Shown in pieces: positions 31,883 through 38,535 of a DNA stretch of 38,535 nucleotides. Origin of the DNA: Pseudomonas huaxiensis. Its GTDB lineage: Bacteria > Pseudomonadota > Gammaproteobacteria > Pseudomonadales > Pseudomonadaceae. The stretch lies in contig NZ_QKVL01000047.1 of NCBI RefSeq assembly GCF_003231275.1, forward strand, positions 1 through 38,535, read 5' to 3'. The notes under the pieces were generated by a model, which was not told where the DNA came from, made no database searches, and worked only from the letters and a program-made list of their open reading frames with translations. The position numbers and the translations under genes are program-made. Numbering within the stretch: the first letter of the stretch is position 1; every line of letters starts with the position of its first letter.

Positions 31883-31899
31883 CTTCCAGGAGAGCACAC

Positions 31900-32595
31900 A
31901 TGAGAGCCGTTGCCCCCGTCACTTCCACCGCGTCCGCCCTGCCCGCGCTGCTGGCCGTTGGCGAACGGCGTCTGTCGGCTGCGGAAATCTATCCGCGGCT
32001 GTTCGATGCGATTCTCGAACAGCGCCTGGCCCCTGGCACACCGCTGACCGAAATGGCGTTGGGCGAAGCGTTCGGGGTCAGCCGCACAGTGATCCGCCGC
32101 GTGCTGGGGCGGCTTTCGGACCAGCAGGTGATCGTCCAGCGCCCGGCCCACACCGCACGACTGGCGGCGCCGGACCCGGAACAGGCGCGGCAGGTCTTGA
32201 GCGCGCGGCGGCTGGCGGAAACCACCCTGATCGAGTTGGCTGCGCGGCGCACGCGTCCGGCACAGTTGCGCCAGTTGCGTGAATTGATTTCCCGCGAGCG
32301 GCAGTCCCATGAGCAGGGCCAACGCTGCACCGCGATCCGCCTGGGCGGCGAGTTTCACTTGAAGCTGGCGGAGATTGCCGACAACGCCCCGCTCGCGCGA
32401 TTCCTTAACGGTTTGGTACCGATGACCTCGCTGATCATCGCCAAATACGAAAGCCGGGCTTGCGAACATTGCGCCTGGGAAGAGCATGCGGCGCTGGTGG
32501 ATGCGCTGGAGGATGGCGACAGTGAGGCGGCGTTGCGGTTGATGCATCTGCATCTGGATCGGATCGAGGCGAAGCTGGATCTGGATCTGGATTGA
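31900..32595 (+). CDS. GntR-family regulator with FCD domain (2)
   Basis: 231 residues from ATG 31900 (site AGGAG). Winged helix (TEMALGEAFGVSRTVIRRVLGRLSDQQ, about 48-75) and FCD domain (LGGEFHLKLAEIADNAPLARF; EEHAALVDALEDGD; LMHLHLDRIEAKL). Similar in plan but clearly diverged from the neighbour, so an old pair rather than a recent copy. It is followed by a REPIN at 32611, which ends this transcription block. Ligand unknown. Confidence 0.88.
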   Translation: MRAVAPVTSTASALPALLAVGERRLSAAEIYPRLFDAILEQRLAPGTPLTEMALGEAFGVSRTVIRRVLGRLSDQQVIVQRPAHTARLAAPDPEQARQVLSARRLAETTLIELAARRTRPAQLRQLRELISRERQSHEQGQRCTAIRLGGEFHLKLAEIADNAPLARFLNGLVPMTSLIIAKYESRACEHCAWEEHAALVDALEDGDSEAALRLMHLHLDRIEAKLDLDLD

Positions 32596-32610
32596 GAATG
32601 GTCAGGCCCC

Positions 32611-32682
32611 TGTGGGAGCTGGCTTGCCAGCGATAGCGGCGGTTCATTCACCAATGCTATCGCTGGCAAGCCAGCTCCCACA
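32611..32682. repeat. REPIN: inverted pair of REP elements
   Basis: TGTGGGAGCTGGCTTGCCAG...GATAGC (32611-32637) and its exact complement (32656-32682) form 27-base arms around an 18-base centre. A typical mobile REP pair of fluorescens-group Pseudomonas. It lies between convergent genes and can fold in RNA on both strands. Confidence 0.9.
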
Positions 32683-32691
32683 AAAACAAAA

Positions 32692-33738
32692 TCAACGATC
32701 CACTACCGGCGTATGCCGCGACCAATCCAGCAACAAGCTGTAGGCCACCGCCAGCAAGGTCGGGCCAATAAACAACCCGATAAAGCCAAACGCCAACAAC
32801 CCGCCAAACACCCCAAGCAACACGATCACCAACGGCAAATCCCCACCGCGGCTGATCAGGTAAGGCTTCAGCACGTTGTCCACGCCGCTGATGACGAAGG
32901 TCCCCCAGATTCCGAGGAACACTGCCATGCTGTAGTCGCCCTTCCAGGCCAGCCAGGCAGTCGCGGGAATCCAGGCCAGCGGCGGGCCCATGGGGATCAG
33001 GCTGAGCATGAAGGTCACCAGGCCGAGCACCAGCGCCCCCGGTACACCGGCGATAAGAAAGCCGATCAGCGCCAGCAGGCCCTGGGCAGCGGCGGTGCCG
33101 ATCACGCCGTTGACCACCCGCTGCACGGTCCCCGCCACCAGCCCCAGGTAGTAATCGGCACGCTCGCCGATCAACCGCTCCAGCAGGCGCAGGACGAACG
33201 CCGCGAGACGCGGCCCGTCACGGTAGAAGAAGAACACGAAGACCAGGCTGAGGATCAGTTCGAGGATCCCGCTGCCAATCTGCGCGCTGCGGGCCAGCAA
33301 CCAGTTGCCAACCTGGCCGAGGTAAGGCTTGACCGTCGCCAGCAAGGCGGCACCCTGTTGGTCCATGGTGTCCCAGAAACGCACCAGCCGTTCGCCAACA
33401 AAGGGCACGCTGCCCAACCAGGACGGCGCATCGGGCAGACCGTCGACCTGCACATCACGAATGAAGGTCGTGGCATCGCGCACATGGTCGGCAAGGTTGA
33501 AGCCCAGCCAGACCAGCGGCAGCGCCACCAGCAGCAGCCATAAACAGGTAAGGAAGCTCGCGGCGAGGGTTTCACGGCCGCCGCAGAGGCGCGTCACCAG
33601 ACGCATCAGCGGCCAGCTAGCGAACGCGAGGATCGCGCCCCACAGCAGCGCGGAGATGAACGGTGCCATGACCCAGAGGCCGGCACCCAGCAGCGCCAGC
33701 AACAGAATCTGCACCAGCAGCCGATCATTGTTGAGCAT
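32692..33738 (-). CDS. AI-2E family permease
   Basis: 348 residues with eight hydrophobic segments, beginning LLVQILLLALLGAGLWVMAP and including GFLIAGVPGALVLGLVTFML and the conserved block LIPMGPPLAWIPATAWL (about 240-256). These fit the AI-2E transporter (UPF0118/PerM) family. Members export signals, ions or metabolites; no substrate can be named here, and the family name should not be taken as proof of AI-2 transport. It is 13 bases downstream of the DUF4892 gene and probably part of the same leftward unit. Confidence 0.88.
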   Translation of the reverse strand: MLNNDRLLVQILLLALLGAGLWVMAPFISALLWGAILAFASWPLMRLVTRLCGGRETLAASFLTCLWLLLVALPLVWLGFNLADHVRDATTFIRDVQVDGLPDAPSWLGSVPFVGERLVRFWDTMDQQGAALLATVKPYLGQVGNWLLARSAQIGSGILELILSLVFVFFFYRDGPRLAAFVLRLLERLIGERADYYLGLVAGTVQRVVNGVIGTAAAQGLLALIGFLIAGVPGALVLGLVTFMLSLIPMGPPLAWIPATAWLAWKGDYSMAVFLGIWGTFVISGVDNVLKPYLISRGGDLPLVIVLLGVFGGLLAFGFIGLFIGPTLLAVAYSLLLDWSRHTPVVDR

Positions 33739-33751
33739 CGCGCCTCCCGGC

Positions 33752-34546
33752 TCAGCGAATCAGTTCGACATGCAGGCCGTTCGCCGCCTGGCCGCCGACT
33801 TCGAGCCGGGCCGAGCGGACCCCGGCGGCGGTCAACTGGTCCAGCCAGGCCTGGGCCTGGGCGCCGGTGAGGACCACACGCAGCGTACTGTCCAGATTAA
33901 GGCTGCGGGCCAGCAGATTGACCCAGGCCTGGGGCGGCTCGGCGCTCAGATCAGGGTAGTCGAGCCTGGCATTGCTGCGCAGCTCGCGCAGGACGGTGGC
34001 TGGGGTCGGCAGCAACTCGCCCAGGGGCGCGTTGGCTTCGAACTGTTCGGTGTGCAGATAAGCGCGCTTGTTACCGCGGGTGATGCCGTAGAGGGCGACC
34101 AGCGTATCGGTGTCGGCGCCGGTGCGACGCAGCAGAATGAAGAACTGGTCCTGGTCCGATCCGGACAGACGGGCGTTGCCGAAGAGGTCATTCCACAGGC
34201 TGTTTTCGCCGCAGTCACGACCTTCGCACCAGAACAGCGGGTAACCACCATCAGCCTGCAACGCTTCGCGGGCCGCCTTGAACGCCTCGCCGGCGCTGCG
34301 TTCGGCGGGCAGTTCCCAGGTGACGGAATGGAGCTGGCCACGGGCTTCGATCTTGCCTTCCATGCGCACCTGGCCGCTGATCTTGCGCAGCCCGCCCAAC
34401 GGATAGACGCGCTCCACTTCCGCCGCAGGGCGTTCATCGACGCTTTTGGCATCCTGCGGAACCGGCAGTTCACCGCCGGCCTGTACTGCACCGGCTACCA
34501 GCAACAGTCCGGCAAGGCCGGCACACAACGTATGAATGGCATTCAT
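33752..34546 (-). CDS. DUF4892 exported protein
   Basis: 264 residues from ATG 34546, chosen because it begins with a signal peptide (MNAIHTLCAGLAGLLLVAGAVQA) cleaved near AGGEL; the longer open frame adds unrelated upstream sequence. Interior motifs LPVPQDAKSVDERP and CEGRDCGENSLWNDLFGNA (two cysteines) fit DUF4892 as I recall it, a periplasmic or outer-envelope family found in Pseudomonas. C-terminal region (LVVLTGAQAQAWLDQL-type) suggests an OmpA-like or beta-alpha repeat. Function unknown. Confidence 0.75.
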   Translation of the reverse strand: MNAIHTLCAGLAGLLLVAGAVQAGGELPVPQDAKSVDERPAAEVERVYPLGGLRKISGQVRMEGKIEARGQLHSVTWELPAERSAGEAFKAAREALQADGGYPLFWCEGRDCGENSLWNDLFGNARLSGSDQDQFFILLRRTGADTDTLVALYGITRGNKRAYLHTEQFEANAPLGELLPTPATVLRELRSNARLDYPDLSAEPPQAWVNLLARSLNLDSTLRVVLTGAQAQAWLDQLTAAGVRSARLEVGGQAANGLHVELIR

Positions 34547-34663
34547 CGGCGAACCCCGCCGACAGGTGCGGCGCGGGCAAGGCGAAGGGGGCGTAAGTCG
34601 TGCTGGGTCATGATTGTCTCCCTGATCAAAACCCGCCAAGCCTCGACAGTTGCCCGATACAAG

Positions 34664-35518
34664 TCAAGGAATGGCAAAAAAGCGATTGAAACAGTCTGCA
34701 ACAAGCGTTGCGCCGGCCTCATCGTTCAAGTGCAAGTGATGACCGCCGGGCACGTGTTCCAGGCTAAAGGGTAGCTGTTCAAGCAGGGTCGTGTTGCGCG
34801 CCAGCATGCCATCGTCGGCGACGATCAATTGCGTCGGACAGGCGACGCGGCGGACGAAGCTCATGGCCTGCTCTTCGCTCATGCGCAGCGGCGACGGCAG
34901 GGTCAGTCGGCTGTCGCTGCGCCAACTGAAGCCACCCGGCACCGGCACCAGCCCGCGCTGGGCCAGCAGTTCGGCAGCTTCGCGGGTGACCGCAACCATG
35001 CCCTTCATCCGCGCCTCCACCGCCTGCTCCAGCACCGGGTAGACCGACTTGCGTTTGCTGTCGTGGCGCAGTTGCGCCTGCAGCGCCATACCCATGCGCT
35101 CGGCCGCATCCTGACCGTTGGCGCCCGGCGGAATAACCCCGTCGATCAGCGCCAGGCGGGTAATCCGCTCCGGCAGGCTGCCCGCCAGCACCACCGAAAC
35201 GATGGCGCCCAGCGAATGCCCCAGCAACCCGAAGCGCTCCCAGCCCAGTTGCGCGGCGACCCGCAGCACATCGTGGGCGTAATCCCACAGCGCATAACTG
35301 GCACCCGGCGGGCGATGGCCGGAATAACCGTGCCCGGCGAAATCCAGGGCGACGATGCGCAGCCCGTCCAGCTTCGGCGCCAGGCGAGCGAAGCTGTTGG
35401 CGTTGTCGAGCCAGCCATGCAGGGCGATCACCGGGCGGCCATCCGCCGGACCATAGAGGTGCGCGGCCAGTTCGACATGGCCCAGGTCCAGGCGGACCTC
35501 TTCGACCGGATTGCTCAT
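34664..35518 (-). CDS. Alpha/beta hydrolase (1)
   Basis: 284 residues. Oxyanion motif LHGWLDN (33-39), nucleophile elbow GHSLGAI with Ser102, and a late His in GGHHLHLN near 260 give a complete catalytic triad pattern with an acid probably near 230. Soluble, no signal peptide. The family covers esterases, lipases and C-C hydrolases; substrate unknown. The start overlaps the stop of the next upstream hydrolase gene (ATGA at 35515-35518), so the two are translated together. Confidence 0.87.
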   Translation of the reverse strand: MSNPVEEVRLDLGHVELAAHLYGPADGRPVIALHGWLDNANSFARLAPKLDGLRIVALDFAGHGYSGHRPPGASYALWDYAHDVLRVAAQLGWERFGLLGHSLGAIVSVVLAGSLPERITRLALIDGVIPPGANGQDAAERMGMALQAQLRHDSKRKSVYPVLEQAVEARMKGMVAVTREAAELLAQRGLVPVPGGFSWRSDSRLTLPSPLRMSEEQAMSFVRRVACPTQLIVADDGMLARNTTLLEQLPFSLEHVPGGHHLHLNDEAGATLVADCFNRFFAIP

Positions 35519-36309
35519 AGCTGTTTCTCCTGCCAGCGCTGAAAGACGTTTCTGATCAATTGCGCGGTTTCATCCGGGCGCTCCAGGGGAAACATGTGTC
35601 CACCGACGACGCTATGGTTTTCGCCCCGGGGCATGCGCCGTACCGCCTGGGCGTGGTGGGGCCTGACGATGCGGCTGTGGCTGCCGCGGACCATCGCCAG
35701 CGGCACTTGCAACTGGCCGGGATGAGCCGGACGGGTATGCGGGATGCTGCGGTAGATGCTCATTTCGATGGAAGAATCGAAACTCAGTCGCAACCCATCG
35801 CCCTCCTGTTTCAGGCCATGTCGCAGGTAGGCTTCCAGGCACTCCGGGTCGAAGGCGCGGAACAGCGTCTTGCTGGAGAAATAGGCGCGGGCCTGATCGA
35901 GATCGGCAAAGGCCTCGCGCCGCCCCTCGGTGCGCCCGGCCGGGGTGATACGGTCGATGAAGCCCCAACGCTTGGCCAGACGGATCAGCCACTGGTCCGC
36001 CAGGGTCAGTACTGGCGAGTCGAGCATCACCACCCCACGATAGAGCTGCGGGCAACGCAGCGCCGCGTGCAGGTGCAGCACACCGCCCAGCGAATGGCCA
36101 ACGCCCCAGACCGGCTCGGGTTGCTGTTCAAGGTGATGGATCAGTTCGTCAACCAGTAGCAGCCAGTTGTCATTCACCGGAAAACGCGGGTCATGGGCGT
36201 GTTGGGGCAGATGGCAGACCTGATAGTCCGGCGCCAGGGCGCTGAACAGCTTGCCGTAGGTGGCCGAAGGGAAGCCGTTGGCGTGAGCGAAGAAGACCTG
36301 TTGCGACAT
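35515..36309 (-). CDS. Alpha/beta hydrolase (2)
   Basis: 264 residues from ATG 36309 (MSQQVFFAHANGFPSATYG), preferred over an earlier in-frame Met at 36372 because the HANGF motif near residue 10 is the usual opening of this group. Nucleophile elbow GVGHSLGGVL with Ser73, and late His in GGHMFPLE. It forms a coupled pair with the hydrolase downstream and may act on a related substrate, possibly a lipid or ester. No signal peptide. Confidence 0.85.
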   Translation of the reverse strand: MSQQVFFAHANGFPSATYGKLFSALAPDYQVCHLPQHAHDPRFPVNDNWLLLVDELIHHLEQQPEPVWGVGHSLGGVLHLHAALRCPQLYRGVVMLDSPVLTLADQWLIRLAKRWGFIDRITPAGRTEGRREAFADLDQARAYFSSKTLFRAFDPECLEAYLRHGLKQEGDGLRLSFDSSIEMSIYRSIPHTRPAHPGQLQVPLAMVRGSHSRIVRPHHAQAVRRMPRGENHSVVGGHMFPLERPDETAQLIRNVFQRWQEKQL

Positions 36310-36429
36310 ACCGGGCTGTCCGTTGCGGAAAAGACTGACATGGATTGTCCGCAACCACTTATACGCCGGCAATGACCGGAACAGCCATCCGTGGCGGCAC
36401 TCCGGTCAGTCAGCCCTGTCCGCCGTGAT

Positions 36430-36777
36430 TCAGAAGTCCTGGAAAGAACGGTGCAGGCAGGCCTGGATGTAAGCCACCTGGAACTCGTAGGCCTCGCGTA
36501 CCTGATCGCGCTCGCTCTCGTTCAGGTGTGCCCGTTGCAGCGCCAGGCACGAAACCTGAAGCATCTTCGCCATCTGGTCGCAGGCCATCTGGAATTGCTC
36601 CAGGTGCTGTGATTCGCGGCGATGCTGGTGGCGCCGAACCAACGCGTCGAGGCGCGCATCGGCGGCGTCGTGCAGTACCTGGAACTCGGCGAAGCCGAGA
36701 TTGCAACTGAGGTTTACCTCGTCCAGCACCTGTCGCAGGTCGGCCGCACAGGCTTGAACGCCGTTTTGTCCATTCAT
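36430..36777 (-). CDS. Small helical protein of unknown function, 115 residues
   Basis: ATG 36777, with GGGGAG 8 bases upstream. The product is almost wholly helical and rich in Gln, Ala and Glu (LHDAADARLDALVRRHQHRR; FQMACDQMAKMLQVSCLALQ), with no signal peptide, membrane segment or catalytic pattern. It resembles short phasin-like or coiled-coil proteins only in composition, which is not enough for a family call. It follows the truncated Rhs gene by about 150 bases, in the same direction. Confidence 0.65.
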   Translation of the reverse strand: MNGQNGVQACAADLRQVLDEVNLSCNLGFAEFQVLHDAADARLDALVRRHQHRRESQHLEQFQMACDQMAKMLQVSCLALQRAHLNESERDQVREAYEFQVAYIQACLHRSFQDF

Positions 36778-36929
36778 TGTGTTTCTCCCCTGACAGTGAC
36801 ACTACGATGGGGTCACGCTAACAAGGTGGTGGTGAGGCAACAACTGGTAAAAATGTCAGGTATGGCGGAGACAACAGGCAAGGCCCAGCAGCCACACCCG
36901 CGCCAGGGCAACCGCCACGGGTCTGGTTG

Positions 36930-38535
36930 TCACGCTCGGCCAGTACCGTCTTTTTTTGCATCGGTGACCAGCAGCAGATCGTCCTGGCCAGTCAGCCTTT
37001 CCGCCAGCACATGTTCTCCGCCGCGGATGAAGGTGCGCTGTTCGCCCCCCTGCAACTGATTGGCTAGTTGCCCATCACAGTAGAAACGCTGCTCGTCACC
37101 CTCATCACCGACGCTGCCGCTGAGAATGTCCTGCGCGTCGTAGCGGTATCGCAGGATTTCGCTGCTGCCCTCACTGACGCTGAACAGCCGTCCCAAGGCA
37201 TCGTATTCAAGGCTGCGGCCCTGTTCGTCGCGCACCAGGTTGCCATCATCGTCGTAGTCGAGGCTGATAAGCGAAGGATAGTCGGCATGACTGTTGCGCA
37301 CCGCACTGAGCTGGGTCTTGTCCTGGCCGTCGAACAGGTACGTGGCCAGGTTCTCGCCATCTGGGAATACCGTGCGCACCGTGATCAGGTTGTCCAGCGC
37401 ATCGAACTCGAACACCTGCTGCTGGATCGATTTGCCCCATGGGTCCAGCGGCAGGTCGCTGCCGGTACAACGGTAATCCTCCAGCCGTCCCCGCGCGTCG
37501 TAGGCATACGTCTCATCGCGCAGCAGCGTGCTGCCCTGCCGCAGGATTCGCTGCTCCAGGGCATCGCGGACGGTGTAGCGCTGCTCCAGGCTCTGCACCA
37601 CGCCGTCGTCGAAGATGAAGGTACGCAGGATCTCGCGACCGAAATCGTCGTACTCAAGATCAATGCGCACGCTGTGCCCCTCGGCCTTGTCTTCAGTGAC
37701 GATGCGTGAGGTCAGGCCACTGCTGTTGTAGCTGAAGTGCGATTCGGTCTGCCCGAGGATGGTCGACTCCAGCCGACCGCCGGCATCGTAGACATAACGC
37801 TGCTGCTGGCCGAACACATCGGTGTAGGTCAGCAAGCGCCCACGCAGGCTGTACTCGTAGGCCATATCGTGGGTCTGCCCCGCACTGACACGCTGTTCGG
37901 TCTTCAGCTCACCGGTGCTGTAGTAGGTGCAACTGAGGCTTTGGTCGTTTTCATGGCTGGACAGCAACCAGGCATTGTCCTTGTCGTACTCATAGTCGGC
38001 GGTGGCCCCCTGAATACGCCGCTGGATCGGCTCGTCACCAAGGTTGGGGTTGTACTCGTAAGCGATGACCTCGCCCTTGGGCGTGGTGACGCTGGAAGGC
38101 TGCTGCTCGCCCCCGTCGAACGCAAACGTGCGCTCTCGCTCGCCAACCACGGAGCGGTACATTCTACCGAGTCCGTCGAAGGACTGTTCACCGAGCACTA
38201 CCCCGTCGACCCCGATCCAGGTCGGCAAGTCCTCGGCACTGTGGTCGGCATAACGCCGCTCGACCACCGCGCCGTCGGGAAGACCGTTGAGCGTCAGACG
38301 GTCGAATGCGTCGTATTGATAGTAGCGGAACTGTTGCAACTCGTCGTACTCGTGCGAGGTACGGCCCAGACCGTCGTAGAAATACTCGTACAGACTGACC
38401 TTCGTTCCCGCCAGATCGAAGCGCTCCACCGTGACCGGTTTCTCGAACAGGTTGCTTCGGGTCACGGTCCTGCCCATGCCCTCGCGCCAGGTTTCGACGC
38501 GCAGTTCCACCGGGTCGCTGAGGGAGTACTCGGTC
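36930..38535 (-). pseudogene. Rhs/TcC-like repeat protein, 3' part, ending early at an A7 tract
   Basis: Open from the right edge of the window to TGA at 36930; at least 534 residues are visible. Many YD-repeat units are seen: YDGLGR, YDAFDRL, YEYDKDN, YDALGRLFS and YRYDAQD. The end (GQLANQLQGGEQRTFIRGGEHVLAERLTG, over about 485-515) matches TcC/Rhs insecticidal-toxin relatives just before their conserved core. The frame then stops shortly after a run of seven A (T at 36951-36957). Removing one A gives TDAKKTVLAERDNQTR, the expected family continuation, but that frame also stops at 36818 with no core or toxin. So it is a truncated remnant or an unusually short variant. Confidence 0.7.

Noticed and set aside
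33329..34774. Long rightward open frame (481 codons) opposite the AI-2E permease and DUF4892 genes
   Set aside because: It is antisense to two well-supported minus-strand genes, and its composition is the mirror of GC-rich codon use, with no recognisable domain.

Overview
The window reads as chromosome of a fluorescent-group Pseudomonas carrying the right-hand part of a P2-like (myovirus) prophage. The evidence is high GC content, Pseudomonas-type REP elements, a tRNA-Arg/His/Leu cluster beside folD, aot/his-type amino-acid transporters, an Aer-type aerotaxis receptor and a TcC/Rhs-like gene. The species cannot be fixed from the sequence alone.

Prophage, 1 to about 18.1 kb. The left edge cuts into a tail-fibre gene. 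A P2-order late tail block follows: tail fibre, fibre assembly chaperone, sheath (FI), tube (FII), E with a -1 frameshift extension E', tape measure (T), U and D. Beyond D, transcription runs the other way. A leftward set reads from the repressor (9584) through an exported protein and a 43-residue protein to an AT-rich gene (7552-8424) whose product resembles a class III nucleotide cyclase. This is the most unusual cargo in the window and a candidate lysogenic-conversion or phage-defence gene. A rightward early operon starts at a promoter whose 17-bp spacer is filled by a palindromic operator. It encodes a gp16-like DNA-binding protein, a CII/YmfL-like regulator, an Ogr/Delta-type late activator, a primase-helicase, a degenerate helicase paralogue and several small proteins. 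Three of these genes are preceded by RNA hairpins that share the loop CTGCAA and have covarying stems. A tyrosine integrase closes the prophage next to tRNA-Leu(UAG), whose 3' end is the likely attachment site.

Host region, 18.1 to 38.5 kb. tRNA-Leu, tRNA-His and tRNA-Arg diverge from folD. Next comes a seven-gene unit: a citrulline-hydrolase-like enzyme (CtlX), ornithine cyclodeaminase, a polar amino-acid ABC transporter (binding protein, two permeases, ATPase) and an Lrp-type regulator. Together these suggest uptake of citrulline or ornithine and conversion to proline. An aerotaxis receptor and a PAS-GGDEF-EAL protein follow on the minus strand with closely similar Aer-type PAS domains. Then come an XRE regulator, a DctA-family symporter preceded by two FadR-like operator repeats, and two GntR/FCD regulators. 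A REPIN separates these from minus-strand genes for an AI-2E-family permease, a DUF4892 protein, two alpha/beta hydrolases and a small unknown protein. The last gene is the 3' part of an Rhs/TcC-like gene that stops early at a seven-A tract.
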